The translations under genes were made by a program, and so were the position numbers. Below, one piece after another: positions 1 through 9,336 of a stretch of DNA of 64,000 nucleotides. The notes beneath the pieces were generated by a model. That model worked only from the letters and a program-made list of their open reading frames with translations. It searched no databases and was not told the origin of the DNA. The stretch is from Zooshikella sp050749885 (lineage in GTDB: Bacteria > Pseudomonadota > Gammaproteobacteria > Pseudomonadales > Zooshikellaceae). Every line of letters begins with the position of its first letter. Position 1 is the stretch's first letter. The DNA lies in the NCBI RefSeq assembly GCF_050749885.1, contig NZ_JBOIUB010000002.1, positions 496,001 to 560,000 on the forward strand. Reading direction: 5' to 3'.

Positions 1-642
1 AAAGTGATATTGGTCTATCATGGCCTGGACTTTAACCGTTTCCCCATCACCCCCGAGCCACGCACAACACCACCCTCTACTCAAGTACACATTCTCTCTG
101 TGGGTCGTGCCGTACCTAAAAAAGGCTATGATGTAATTTTAGAAGCACTGGCAAAACTGCCATCTTCATTATCATGGCACTTTACACATGTGGGTCAGGG
201 ACCAGAGTTATCCAAGTTACAACATCAGGCAGAGCAACTAGGCATTGCAAATAAAATTACCTGGCAGGGTGCACAGTCACAACAAATGGTACTAAGCCAA
301 TACCGCCAAGCAGATATTTTTATTCTGGGTAGTCGCATCACTGAAGATGGCGACCGTGATGGCTTGCCTAATGTATTGATGGAAGCGCAAAGTCAACATG
401 TGGCCTGCATCGCCACGGCAATTTCTGGTATTCCAGAACTCATCATCGATAAACAAACGGGACTCTTAGTTCCACCAGAAGATGTCAGTGCCACAAGCCA
501 AGCATTGCAGCAGTTAATCACCCAACCTGAATGGCGACAAACACTGGCAGAAGCAGGATATAAGCGGGTTACAACACACTTCAGCCTGCAACAAGGGATT
601 GCAACACTCGCTACTTGTTTTGCCGGCTCTTGTAAGCAATGA
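1..642 (+). CDS. Glycosyltransferase family 4, C-terminal part (5' truncated by window edge)
   Basis: The frame is open from base 1, and the first candidate start (GTG at 4) lies inside a typical GT-B interdomain segment, so the true start is upstream of the window. What remains is the nucleotide-sugar-binding half of a GT4 enzyme: a VGRAVPKKGYDVILEAL block, then a GDRDGLPNVLMEA motif that fills the E-x7-E position, with Asp in place of the first Glu. This part binds the nucleotide-sugar donor; donor and acceptor cannot be told. Its stop overlaps the next start (ATGA), so the two genes are translationally coupled. It probably acts in cell-surface polysaccharide synthesis, given the neighbouring glycosyltransferases and deacetylase. 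Confidence 0.88.
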   Translation, partial: KVILVYHGLDFNRFPITPEPRTTPPSTQVHILSVGRAVPKKGYDVILEALAKLPSSLSWHFTHVGQGPELSKLQHQAEQLGIANKITWQGAQSQQMVLSQYRQADIFILGSRITEDGDRDGLPNVLMEAQSQHVACIATAISGIPELIIDKQTGLLVPPEDVSATSQALQQLITQPEWRQTLAEAGYKRVTTHFSLQQGIATLATCFAGSCKQ

Positions 643-1826
643 CCCCATTCACTGCAAATAATTCTGCTGAATTTAGTACTGTTGCATTTTATGCGCCACT
701 TAAAGCCCCCAATTACCCAACACCATCAGGGGATCAAAAGATTGCCCAGCACTTCTGGCAATGTCTGGAACTTTGTGGTTGGGCACCAGTATTGGTCAGC
801 CAGCTACGAAGCTTCAGTCGGCAGGGTGAACGACAACATCAAAAACGTCTGGCACGTCTGGGTAAATGGCAGGCCAACAAACTCATCAAACACTATCTAA
901 GCCTGCCAAAAGCGCATCGTCCAAAGCTCTGGTTTACCTATCACCTTTACCATAAAGCCCCGGACTGGTTAGGACCTCGTGTCAGTCACGCGCTCAATAT
1001 TCCCTATGTCATTGCGGAAGCCTCTGTCGCTGAAAAACAGCGTCATGGGCCTTGGCGATATAACTATAGAGCAACGCTTGCCGCGCTTCGCCAGGCAGAT
1101 GCGGTTATTAGTCTCAATCCCAAAGACCTAACCGGTATTCAGCCTTACTGTCATGCAACTAACGTGTGCCATTATCTTCCCCCTTTTATGGCTTTACCTG
1201 AGCAAGCGGGCCTTCCCAAGTCAACTATTCGCCAACAGCTTGCCCAACAATACGGTATTCCCGAAGACCAACCTTGGTTATTGTCAGTGGCGATGATTCG
1301 CCCTGGTGACAAACTCGCCTCCTATCGTTATCTCTTGAGCTGTTTGCAGTCATTACAAAACATACCCTGGCAATGGATTATTATTGGTGAAGGGCAAGCC
1401 TTCAGCCAGCTCAAGAAAGAGGCTAATGCGTTAGGAGCTCGTATACACTGGTTGGGTAAGCTTGAAACAACACAAATTACCCCTTGGCTACAAACGAGTG
1501 ATCTGATGGCGTGGCCCGCCATTAATGAAGCATTGGGTATGGCTATCTTAGAAGCACAAATGTATGGCTTACCGGTTATTACGGGGGCAACACCTGGCGT
1601 TTGCAGCCTGTTTTCAGACTCACCCACACAACGTGGTGGATTGATCATTCCTCAACAACAGCCCGATAACTTTACACAGGGGTTATATGAGCTACTGACT
1701 CAACCTAGCCTACGACAACAATTAAGTCAGCAGGCTCAACAGTGGAGCCATCAACATCATAGTCTCTTCGCTGCAGCACAACAGCTCAAGCAGTGGTTAA
1801 CACCTCTGATAGGAAATGCAGATTAA
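639..1826 (+). CDS. Glycosyltransferase family 4 (GT-B fold)
   Basis: This 395-residue cytoplasmic or membrane-associated sugar transferase has a GT-B layout. The C-terminal half carries a perfect E-x7-E motif (E297 and E305 in NEALGMAILEA) followed by a GLPVITGATPGV loop, as in GT4 enzymes. The ATG overlaps the previous stop by 4 bases, and its own stop overlaps the next start by one base (TAATG), so 1-2461 is one transcription unit. The substrate is not identifiable. Apart from the motif region the N-terminal half is divergent, which fits acceptor-binding domains of strain-specific glycan pathways. Confidence 0.85.
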   Translation: MTPFTANNSAEFSTVAFYAPLKAPNYPTPSGDQKIAQHFWQCLELCGWAPVLVSQLRSFSRQGERQHQKRLARLGKWQANKLIKHYLSLPKAHRPKLWFTYHLYHKAPDWLGPRVSHALNIPYVIAEASVAEKQRHGPWRYNYRATLAALRQADAVISLNPKDLTGIQPYCHATNVCHYLPPFMALPEQAGLPKSTIRQQLAQQYGIPEDQPWLLSVAMIRPGDKLASYRYLLSCLQSLQNIPWQWIIIGEGQAFSQLKKEANALGARIHWLGKLETTQITPWLQTSDLMAWPAINEALGMAILEAQMYGLPVITGATPGVCSLFSDSPTQRGGLIIPQQQPDNFTQGLYELLTQPSLRQQLSQQAQQWSHQHHSLFAAAQQLKQWLTPLIGNAD

Positions 1827-2461
1827 TGCTCACGATTTATTGTTTACGTCATGGCACAACCCTGTGGAATCAACAACGCCGCATCCAGGGACGTCAAGAC
1901 ACACACTTGCTACCTTCGGAAGTGTCTCGGCTACAACATCTTGAACTATCTCCAGCCTGGAAACAGTTATGCTGGTATAGCAGCCCACTCATGCGCGCCC
2001 AGCAAACAGCCCAGGCACTTGGTATTAACTATCAAATTCTAACGCCTTGGCAGGAAATGGACTGGGGTCACTGGGAAGGACAAACCTTAGCCCATTTACG
2101 CCAAGAGCATCCAGAAGAACTTCAGTATCAAGAGCAACGGGGCATCCATTTACACCCCGCTCAAGGTGAGAGCCCTTATCAGGTATTGCAACGCATTACA
2201 CAGTGGGCAGCTCAGGAGAGTGCTCAACCATCAGCTCATATTCCAAAAGTGATTGTCACCCATAAAGGTGTCATTCGCCCATTACTCGCTGCGGCCACAG
2301 GATGGTTAATGCTGGACAAATATCCCACGCGATTAAACTGGCAACATGTACATGGTTTCACCTGGAGTCCAACTCAAGGTTGGCAGCTAAAATCTTTAAA
2401 CATACCTCTTTCTCACCCACCACAAGACTCCCAGAAGAGTGTTGCAAACGAAAAAAAATAG
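1826..2461 (+). CDS. Histidine phosphatase family protein (phosphoglycerate mutase-like)
   Basis: The N-terminus reads MLTIYCLRHGTTLWN, the RHG phosphohistidine motif at the expected position near residue 8. A second catalytic His sits in VTHKGVIRPLL and the acidic EMDWGHWEG segment lies between them. I chose the ATG at 1826 rather than an upstream in-frame GTG because it gives the canonical N-terminus, overlaps the preceding stop by 1 base, and has AGGA at 1811-1814. The enzyme should remove phosphate through a phosphohistidine intermediate. Linked to glycosyltransferases, it may act on a sugar phosphate, but it could equally be a cobalamin-type or generic phosphatase. Confidence 0.85.
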   Translation: MLTIYCLRHGTTLWNQQRRIQGRQDTHLLPSEVSRLQHLELSPAWKQLCWYSSPLMRAQQTAQALGINYQILTPWQEMDWGHWEGQTLAHLRQEHPEELQYQEQRGIHLHPAQGESPYQVLQRITQWAAQESAQPSAHIPKVIVTHKGVIRPLLAAATGWLMLDKYPTRLNWQHVHGFTWSPTQGWQLKSLNIPLSHPPQDSQKSVANEKK

Positions 2462-2479
2462 TTTTGCGGGGAGGCCCTC

Positions 2480-3271
2480 CTAACGGCGAGCAGGCGAAAA
2501 TAAAGCCATAGGTAACTGCCAGTGGACCGTTACCTGTTCTTCAATCCAAGGTAAGAATGTATTCAAAAACAGCCAGCATCTGTCATCATGTGCTAGATGA
2601 TGCGTCATTAGGCCAATAGGGGTAGGTGATTTACCCGGTAGTGTTGAAGTTCGCTGTTGTTGTAAAACACGTAACCATTGCCCCAGGACCTGCCCAGTGC
2701 CTGCAAACTGGCGGGTTCGCCAGTTAATAATATCAATATGCACATGAGCGACTTTAAGTCCAGGTACCGTATTTTGCGGACCCAGACCAGACCACCCCCA
2801 GTAACCCCAAGCCGGTAAGTGAACCAGCAAATCACTGCGCATTCGATTCCAGGGTGGCACCAGGACGGGTAAAAACTGATCACCAAATAGTCCTGCTAAA
2901 TAGGTAGCACCACTTTGCAACTCCTTAGCGATTGCCGCTAACGGCCGATCCTCATCAAGCTCACACTTTTTGCGGGTTGCAGGAGCATAATTTTTATGAC
3001 GATAACCGTGCTGTAAAACCCAGCATCTCGGTTCTGACTGTACACGCCGGGCCAGGCTATTGGTTGCACCTGCAGGAATAACAGCTAAAGCCAATGTGCT
3101 ACTGTACTGCTGGCGGTTAATTTTAAGTAACTGCTCAAGTGCGGGTGTATAGGTTTGGGCATCGTCATCCCGCCACCAAAGCGGAACCCCACCAAACTGC
3201 TGCTGCCATTTATCCAACTCAATGGTGAGTGCCCGCCAAAGTGCTGGTGCTTCATCAAGCAGACTCGTCAT
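2480..3271 (-). CDS. Polysaccharide deacetylase family protein
   Basis: This 263-residue protein has a NodB-like deacetylase signature: a WWRDDDA segment near residue 40 supplies the catalytic and metal Asp residues, QHGYRHKN supplies the H-x3-H metal ligands, and VPPWNRM forms the following conserved strand. No signal peptide is visible, so it probably acts in the cytoplasm on a lipid-linked or nucleotide-linked glycan rather than on a finished polymer. It is the last gene of a three-gene minus-strand operon and overlaps the upstream glycosyltransferase by 17 bases. It converges on the phosphatase gene with only 18 bases between stops. Confidence 0.82.
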   Translation of the reverse strand: MTSLLDEAPALWRALTIELDKWQQQFGGVPLWWRDDDAQTYTPALEQLLKINRQQYSSTLALAVIPAGATNSLARRVQSEPRCWVLQHGYRHKNYAPATRKKCELDEDRPLAAIAKELQSGATYLAGLFGDQFLPVLVPPWNRMRSDLLVHLPAWGYWGWSGLGPQNTVPGLKVAHVHIDIINWRTRQFAGTGQVLGQWLRVLQQQRTSTLPGKSPTPIGLMTHHLAHDDRCWLFLNTFLPWIEEQVTVHWQLPMALFSPARR

Positions 3272-4424
3272 TCAGCCACCGTTTGATCATATTCACTGTT
3301 TGCCATTGCCCACCCAGGGTAATGGGAGAAGGGGATACCTTAGGGTTTAAACGGACAGCCTTATCAATACACGCTGCCAGTGCCTGAGGAGAAAGCTGTT
3401 CAGCTTGCGCATAGTAACAACAGCCGGTAGCTAATAAACGTTGTGCACGAAACAGCTGCTCAGTTTCTTCTGCATTGGCAAACGGTAACAGTAATGCAGG
3501 GCACTGTGCGACTAACACATCCATCACGGTATTATAGCCAGCCTGAGAAATAGACAGCCCCGCTGCAGCTAACAGGGATACAAAATCATCCCTTAGTCCT
3601 TCAACTTCGATACTGCCATGCGCTATATCCTTACTGGCCTCAGCAAGCGTTTGACGAAGCCTGTCACTACTTCGAGGTCCCAGCAAGAAACGCCATGTCC
3701 AATGTGCAATCGTAGAGTAGGGGCGAGCCGCTAAAAGCGCCATGATCATTTGTTCAGCCACAGCACTACTGCCTGCAGATATGACAACTTCCTGCTGAGG
3801 TGCAGCCTTCGTCAAATGACCGATCTCAGGTCCGACATAGCCAGTATAGTGAAGTAATGAAGTGATACGGTCTGCTGCAGGAAAGGTATCCTGTAGACGG
3901 ATAAAGTGCTCATCACTATGGACCAGTACGGCATCAAAGTACTGCTCTAACTGATGAATAACCCAGTCTTGTCGTTGCGGTTCACGCACAAACTTATCCA
4001 CCAAAATATCCCGCAATGAACACATGACTTTACAGGTACTATGTGCTTTTAACTCCGCCAGAATAGGGGTTAGCTCATGGCTGAATGCCCGACGACCAAA
4101 GGGGTACATTTCAACTAAAAAAACATCGGGTGATGCTTTTTTGATTGTGTCCATCAGTACCTGTTGTCGCTGCTGCCAATAACCTGCCGAAACTGGCTGA
4201 TCCTCAACAGTCACCAGCTCACTGAATGATGCATCAGGTACTTTTACTGGGGGCAACTGGACCCAGTCACACCCCGCAAACAGCGATGGACTTGTCTTCT
4301 CACCACCCGCTACAACAGTAACCTTAAACCCTGACTGCAGACAGGCAGCCGCAATACGTGCTAGCCGATATAAGTGACCAACTCCCAGCAAATGCTGGCA
4401 ATACATCATAATATGGTGAGGCAT
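3255..4424 (-). CDS. MurG-like GT-B glycosyltransferase
   Basis: This 389-residue protein opens with MPHHIMMYCQHLLGVGHLYR, the HxxGxGH-type N-terminus of GT1/GT28-like enzymes and COG4671-type predicted glycosyltransferases. The C-terminal part holds VISAGSSAVAEQMI and GLSISQAGYNTVMDVL, the donor-binding loops seen in MurG relatives. It shares one base with the upstream glycosyltransferase gene (TAATG) and overlaps the deacetylase gene. The pairing of two related GT-B enzymes with a deacetylase suggests successive steps on one glycan. The specific sugar is unknown. Confidence 0.8.
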   Translation of the reverse strand: MPHHIMMYCQHLLGVGHLYRLARIAAACLQSGFKVTVVAGGEKTSPSLFAGCDWVQLPPVKVPDASFSELVTVEDQPVSAGYWQQRQQVLMDTIKKASPDVFLVEMYPFGRRAFSHELTPILAELKAHSTCKVMCSLRDILVDKFVREPQRQDWVIHQLEQYFDAVLVHSDEHFIRLQDTFPAADRITSLLHYTGYVGPEIGHLTKAAPQQEVVISAGSSAVAEQMIMALLAARPYSTIAHWTWRFLLGPRSSDRLRQTLAEASKDIAHGSIEVEGLRDDFVSLLAAAGLSISQAGYNTVMDVLVAQCPALLLPFANAEETEQLFRAQRLLATGCCYYAQAEQLSPQALAACIDKAVRLNPKVSPSPITLGGQWQTVNMIKRWLNDESA

Positions 4425-5638
4425 TACTCCTCCGCCTCAGTAGAATGATCCAATCTATGCTCACCCAGCAGTTTAAGAAATCGCTCAGCAATTCGATCCT
4501 GCCCAGTCAGTAATCCATTAATTTGATCGTCCACTAGTGGTGACTGATCCGATAGTTGTTGTAAAGCCTGAACCATACGTTCTGTTGAACCACCTTCATC
4601 AGGGTCTAGTACAGACACTAGTCCTAATGCTTCAGCTTGTTTAGCTCGAATAAACTGCTCTAACCGGGGTTTTTTACGTGGCACCAGCAAAGAAGGTTTT
4701 CGAAGCGATAAAATTTCACAAAATGTGTTGTAGCCTCCCATCGCCACAACCGCTTTGGCATTGGCCATGAGAGCTTCAATGTGTCGATCAAACGTATGAA
4801 TCGTGACTTGAGGTAAGCTTGCAGCCCGCTGTTCAAACTGTTCACGCTCTGCTGCTCCCATAAACGGACCAAGGATAATGACTGCAGCAAAGGGCAGACG
4901 GGTTGAAGACTCATAAGCCCGTAATACCCAGTCGACTAATTCAACCCCATCACCACCGCCGCCAGGTGTCACCAGCAAATAATGTTCTGGTAATGTACTA
5001 AAATCCAACTCTGCGGTTTTAGGGACATGACGCGCCAAATACCCCGTAAAATATAAGTGTGGTTCCACTGGCTCAGGAAAATGAATACCGGCCAGCGGAC
5101 TCCCTGTTGAAGCTGGGCCATAGACCCAAATATCATCATACAAATCCAACAATTTAGGAGGAATGCCTTTTTGCTGCCACTCTTCGGCTAACCACTGAGG
5201 ATCATCCATCACATCACGCAATCCCAAAACAGTCTTAACACCTATTTCTCGAAGTACACGCAACGTTGGCTCTACCTCACCTTTAAGCCCTAAGGGTTCC
5301 TTATCAACCAGAAATATATCTGGCTGAAAACTCAGTGCCGTATGTTGAATAATCGCTTTACGAATATCCAGCGTCTGCTGTATATCAATATGCAATCCAA
5401 GTGATGTGTATTCACCATTATAAAGTTTAATCACTCCTGGGATACGCACATAGTCAACCCTGGCTCGAAACTCAAAACGGCCAATAATGGGTGAGCCTGA
5501 AATAATCAACACTGACAGGCCTTTAAAGCGCTTCACCAACGCATGAGCGATTGTACGACAACGTCGTAAGTGGCCTAAGCCATATGTGTCATGACTATAA
5601 ATCAACAGACGTGCATTGTTCAGTCTAACCTGAGCCAT
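4424..5638 (-). CDS. Predicted GT-B glycosyltransferase (COG4671-like)
   Basis: This 404-residue protein begins MAQVRLNNARLLIYSHDTYG followed by LGHLRRCRTIAHAL, a glycine/histidine-rich Rossmann start typical of predicted glycosyltransferases of this group. A glycine-rich VTPGGGGDGVELVDW and a C-terminal AVVAMGGYNTFCEILSL loop mark the donor site. It is similar in plan to the next gene (3255-4424), so the pair may come from an old duplication. It heads the minus-strand operon; the promoter should lie in 5639-5816. Function is inferred only at the level of sugar transfer. Confidence 0.8.
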   Translation of the reverse strand: MAQVRLNNARLLIYSHDTYGLGHLRRCRTIAHALVKRFKGLSVLIISGSPIIGRFEFRARVDYVRIPGVIKLYNGEYTSLGLHIDIQQTLDIRKAIIQHTALSFQPDIFLVDKEPLGLKGEVEPTLRVLREIGVKTVLGLRDVMDDPQWLAEEWQQKGIPPKLLDLYDDIWVYGPASTGSPLAGIHFPEPVEPHLYFTGYLARHVPKTAELDFSTLPEHYLLVTPGGGGDGVELVDWVLRAYESSTRLPFAAVIILGPFMGAAEREQFEQRAASLPQVTIHTFDRHIEALMANAKAVVAMGGYNTFCEILSLRKPSLLVPRKKPRLEQFIRAKQAEALGLVSVLDPDEGGSTERMVQALQQLSDQSPLVDDQINGLLTGQDRIAERFLKLLGEHRLDHSTEAEE

Positions 5639-5816
5639 GGACCCTCTCAGTGATTAAGCGTATACCGCCATTTAAACATCATCCGCAGTATACCCTTCAC
5701 GAATTATTCTCAGCTTCGCATTGGGTATATATTCACGATTTCTTGGAGCTATATAATGCCTTTGTAACGCAGTCCGGTGCAATAAAGCTACTCATCTCTT
5801 ATAGAAAAACGGCAAA

Positions 5817-7085
5817 CTATAATGCAACACCCGGCGTATTGGTAGACGGTTGAGCTTGAAGAAATTGTTGGAGAGTATGAATTTGTAGCGGCTCAGCCAC
5901 ACCCCGAACACTATAACTACCAAGGAAAACGGTTGGCTCAACCACATTAGCGGCAAATTCTGCCGTTAATAACAGGTCAACGCCTAAAGACTTCGTCAGC
6001 TCTTCAAGCCGAGCTGTCCGATTAACCGCTGGCCCCATGACGGTGAAATCCAAGCGAGATAATGACCCTACATTACCATAAACCACTTCACCCACATGAA
6101 GTCCCACACCAAACTCCAGTACAGGTAGCCCACGCGCCACTAAGTCTTTATTGAGCTGTTGCAACTGATTGTTGGCATCAATCGCTGCCTGTAACACAGC
6201 AGAACAGGCTTTAGCGACTGACCCCAGTGTTTCCGTGGTAAATACAATCAACATGGCATCACCAATAAAACGTAAAACTTCTCCGCCACGTCGAGTGACC
6301 GCATTCGTCACCACTTCAAAATAGGTATTCACCAGCTGTAGCATAGGCTCTGTCGACAAAGATTCCGTTAACTCAGTAAAATTGCGTAAATCACTGTACC
6401 AAAGTGCACACTCAATCAGTTCTGAATCACCTCGCTTAACCCGGCCTTTTAATATTTTCTGACCTGTTCTGGGTCCAACATAAGTGTTTAATAATGACCG
6501 AATAATACTACGGGCAGAAAAGACTTCGAGTACTGGAAGTAGATATAACAATAAAGCCCGCCATTTTTTTAAATCATCTGCTGAAAACCCCTCAGGGTTG
6601 TCACTGGCAATGATAAATGCATTCACTGACTGGTCAGAAAACTGCAATGGAAAAGCGACATAGTCAGTCACCCCCTGTGCTTTAAGCTCTTGTAATACAG
6701 TATGAGCATGTTCAGGCAAATCCCCTGTAAGGGTGTAGTGCACCATTCGGCCATGTTCACGTACTTCTTCAATAGGGCTACCGCGATAAGATGGAGTACT
6801 GTCTATCCCATGAGCAGGGGCAAACACCTCGATTTCATCTTGTTCTCGCCACCAGGTATAAGCACGGCCAGTGATTTCTGGGTCAATCGTGTTTAGTGTG
6901 ATTCGGATACGTGCCACATCAGCACCCGCTCTTAACAAATGGGCGGCTAAACACTTTAAGAAGAGGGCAGGGTCTGTCACTGCACGGCCTGAAGTTAACA
7001 GCCAGCTTACCGTTTCTGAGATACACCAGCCTTCAAACCCACCCCACAAAACCTCTTGCCATATTTCATGTTTATTTGATGCCAC
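5817..7085 (-). CDS. Soluble class III adenylate/guanylate cyclase with N-terminal sensor-like region
   Basis: Residues about 223-400 of this 422-residue protein form a class III cyclase domain. Metal-binding Asp residues are visible at D232 (YSDLRNFT) and D276 (FIGDAMLIVF), the base-recognition position is Asp (D346 in RLDFTVMG), and the transition-state Asn/Arg pair is N355/R359 in AVNRTARLE. These are the residues of an active adenylate cyclase. The N-terminal 200 residues lack membrane segments and look like a GAF-type regulatory domain, though this assignment is weak. It is divergent from a second, membrane-bound cyclase across 137 bases. Confidence 0.87.
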   Translation of the reverse strand: MASNKHEIWQEVLWGGFEGWCISETVSWLLTSGRAVTDPALFLKCLAAHLLRAGADVARIRITLNTIDPEITGRAYTWWREQDEIEVFAPAHGIDSTPSYRGSPIEEVREHGRMVHYTLTGDLPEHAHTVLQELKAQGVTDYVAFPLQFSDQSVNAFIIASDNPEGFSADDLKKWRALLLYLLPVLEVFSARSIIRSLLNTYVGPRTGQKILKGRVKRGDSELIECALWYSDLRNFTELTESLSTEPMLQLVNTYFEVVTNAVTRRGGEVLRFIGDAMLIVFTTETLGSVAKACSAVLQAAIDANNQLQQLNKDLVARGLPVLEFGVGLHVGEVVYGNVGSLSRLDFTVMGPAVNRTARLEELTKSLGVDLLLTAEFAANVVEPTVFLGSYSVRGVAEPLQIHTLQQFLQAQPSTNTPGVAL

Positions 7086-7222
7086 AGGCGTTGACTCATT
7101 TTTTGTTGAATGATGTGTCTCTTCATTAAACCCTATTAAGTCTTAGTCCCCACCTGCCTCATAATCCAGTCAGGGACTACACTTTTTTCTAAAGGCAGCG
7201 CTTAATGCTTGTCTAAAAGGCT

Positions 7223-8617
7223 GTGACGGTCACACTCACAGCTCAACCTGAGGAATGGCCATTGTATATACCCCATATCCGCCAGCTTCCTAAACGCATT
7301 CTGTACGCGGTTAGACAACAGCAAGCCGAAAGTGAGCGTGTTATTGCCTGGGTAGAAATTGTAATTGTGTTACTCTTTATCCTGCTTTATAGCAGCTCGC
7401 CGAAAACATTCACCCGTCAGCACAGTATTTTTAACCTTAGTGAGTGGCAAAATGGCTGCTGTTCATTATGGGAACTTATTCAGTCAGAGCCTGTACCCTG
7501 GGCACTGGGCGTCTACTTAATTTTTTCAGCTATTCGTTTAATATTAGTTTATCGCCTACCCAGTCGTAATTGGCATGCCTATCTGGCGATATTTATGGAT
7601 TTTATGCTGCTCTACAGCTTAATCTGGAGTTTTCATATTCAGTATATGCAACCTGCTGCTTTTTATTTAAAAGCACCCACCATGTTGTATGTTTTTATCT
7701 TTATTGCGATTCGCGCTTTACGCTTTGAACGACGATTTGTGCTGTTCTCAGGCCTTTGTGCGGCAGTGGGCTGGTTCTTGCTGATGTTGTATGCGCTATA
7801 CCATGACCCGACTCAGAATCTGATGACCCGTAATTATGTCGAGTACCTAACCTCTAACACAATTTTAGTGGGTGCTGAGCTAGATAAAATAATCACCATT
7901 GGCTGTGTAACATTAATTTTGGCAATAGCGATAGGGCGCGGCCGTCATTTGTTAATTGAAGCCGTTTTTGAAAGCAGTACTGTTGAAGACTTATCTCGGT
8001 TTGTCCCAGAAACAGTTGTAAAAAATATTTCAACCAGTGAAGAGCGCTTACAAGCGGGTAATGGTGAAGTCAAAGAGGCAACCTTACTCTTCACTGATAT
8101 TGAAGGGTTTACCAGCCTCAGTGAACACCTGCCCCCAGAACAACTCATCCAAGTGTTAAATGACTACTTCAGTATTATTGCTGAACCTATAAAACGCTAT
8201 GGCGGCACCATTAACCAGTTTCAAGGAGATGCCATTCTCGCTTCATTTAATATTCCTATTACTGCAGATAATCATGCAGCCAATGCTATTAATACTGCGC
8301 TTGCTATTCCTGAAAAGCTCACCATTAGCGAAACAACGTTACGAACCCGTATTGGTATTAATACAGGACGGGTCGTGGGTGGCTTGGTAGGTACGGCTGA
8401 GCGATTGACCTATACCGTCCATGGTGAAGCCGTCAACCTTGCGGCTCGGCTTGAAGCATTGAACAAAGACTATGGCACCAGACTTTTAATTACTGAGTCG
8501 ACTCGACAGGCTGCAGGTGAAGAAACATTTGAATATCAACGGGTCGATAAGATCAAAGCCAGAGGGTTAACACATAGCACTGAAATTTATACGGTTAAGC
8601 GCAAACAGACCTCATAA
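7223..8617 (+). CDS. Membrane-anchored class III adenylate/guanylate cyclase
   Basis: About six hydrophobic segments (roughly residues 39-58, 93-110, 119-139, 152-167, 171-192, 222-238) precede a cytoplasmic cyclase domain. Metal Asp residues are D292 (FTDIEGFTSL) and D336 (FQGDAILASF), and the domain ends with AVNLAARLE. At the base-recognition position it has Thr (T396 in ERLTYTVHG) where the neighbouring cyclase has Asp; Thr there is known in class IIIb enzymes, some of which respond to bicarbonate. The start is GTG at 7223, forced by an in-frame TAA at 7214. The Shine-Dalgarno is weak and close. Confidence 0.87.
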   Translation: MTVTLTAQPEEWPLYIPHIRQLPKRILYAVRQQQAESERVIAWVEIVIVLLFILLYSSSPKTFTRQHSIFNLSEWQNGCCSLWELIQSEPVPWALGVYLIFSAIRLILVYRLPSRNWHAYLAIFMDFMLLYSLIWSFHIQYMQPAAFYLKAPTMLYVFIFIAIRALRFERRFVLFSGLCAAVGWFLLMLYALYHDPTQNLMTRNYVEYLTSNTILVGAELDKIITIGCVTLILAIAIGRGRHLLIEAVFESSTVEDLSRFVPETVVKNISTSEERLQAGNGEVKEATLLFTDIEGFTSLSEHLPPEQLIQVLNDYFSIIAEPIKRYGGTINQFQGDAILASFNIPITADNHAANAINTALAIPEKLTISETTLRTRIGINTGRVVGGLVGTAERLTYTVHGEAVNLAARLEALNKDYGTRLLITESTRQAAGEETFEYQRVDKIKARGLTHSTEIYTVKRKQTS

Positions 8618-8656
8618 GCAAATAATAGATTTAAGGGTACCTCTAAAAATATATCC

Positions 8657-9307
8657 TCAAGGCGCAGCTTGCTGTTGGGGTCTTAGCTTGCCCTGCTTCA
8701 CCTCACGAATAAAGCGTTCCAAGTTTTGCTTTGCCTGTTTGCCATAATTTTTTTCAAAATAATCCGAATAAAAAAACCGGGGTCTTTTGAGTAAAGAAGT
8801 AAAAAAGGCAATTTGGCGTTGATAGTACTCGTTGTCACAAAGAGGACTTTCTGCACGGACATTCATGGTATCGTGGAGAAACTCAGACCAGGGTAGGGCA
8901 ATGCTGGATAAATCAATATCGACAATAAAGCGGCCATCATGGGATTTTGGGGGAGCCTTATGTGTAGTATCCATAATAAGCTGACGAACTTTACCGTTAT
9001 AAAGCTCACTCAAGCGCTTACAGCTACACTCACTAAAATACTCAGAGCTTTGCAGCTCATTATCCTGCGCGCCACACTCATAGATCACATCGTGAAACCA
9101 TAACGCAAGCTCTACTGCATCAGGATCATTCAGTTCATCCCTGACCTTATCAAACTGTTCTAAACAAAAAGTAATATGCTCTGCTGAGTGGTAATGCCGC
9201 TCAATAGAGTCATAGTATGAATAGAGCCGATTGAATATCGCCTCTGCTTCATCAGAGTCAGAGTCCACCACTCGGCGCCATAAATCAACAAACCGCTCTC
9301 GATTCAT
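8657..9307 (-). CDS. HD-superfamily metal-dependent phosphohydrolase (COG4339-like)
   Basis: This 216-residue, mostly helical protein has HYHSAEHI near residue 38 and LALWFHDVIYE near residue 67, the metal-ligand pattern of small HD-domain phosphohydrolases; a further VDIDLSSIAL segment supplies an Asp. The substrate is unknown in this family. It stands between cyclase and cNMP-binding genes, so hydrolysis of a nucleotide is an attractive guess, but it lacks the phosphodiesterase HD-GYP signature. The start is 30 bases from the stop of the upstream cNMP-binding gene, so the two are probably cotranscribed. Confidence 0.8.
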   Translation of the reverse strand: MNRERFVDLWRRVVDSDSDEAEAIFNRLYSYYDSIERHYHSAEHITFCLEQFDKVRDELNDPDAVELALWFHDVIYECGAQDNELQSSEYFSECSCKRLSELYNGKVRQLIMDTTHKAPPKSHDGRFIVDIDLSSIALPWSEFLHDTMNVRAESPLCDNEYYQRQIAFFTSLLKRPRFFYSDYFEKNYGKQAKQNLERFIREVKQGKLRPQQQAAP

Positions 9308-9336
9308 GCAAACTCCCTCAAGAATCGCCTACCTTA

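Noticed and set aside
5650..5853. 67-codon + strand open frame
   Set aside because: It overlaps the 3' end of the cyclase gene and the promoter region of the glycosyltransferase operon, has no ribosome site and no recognisable sequence.
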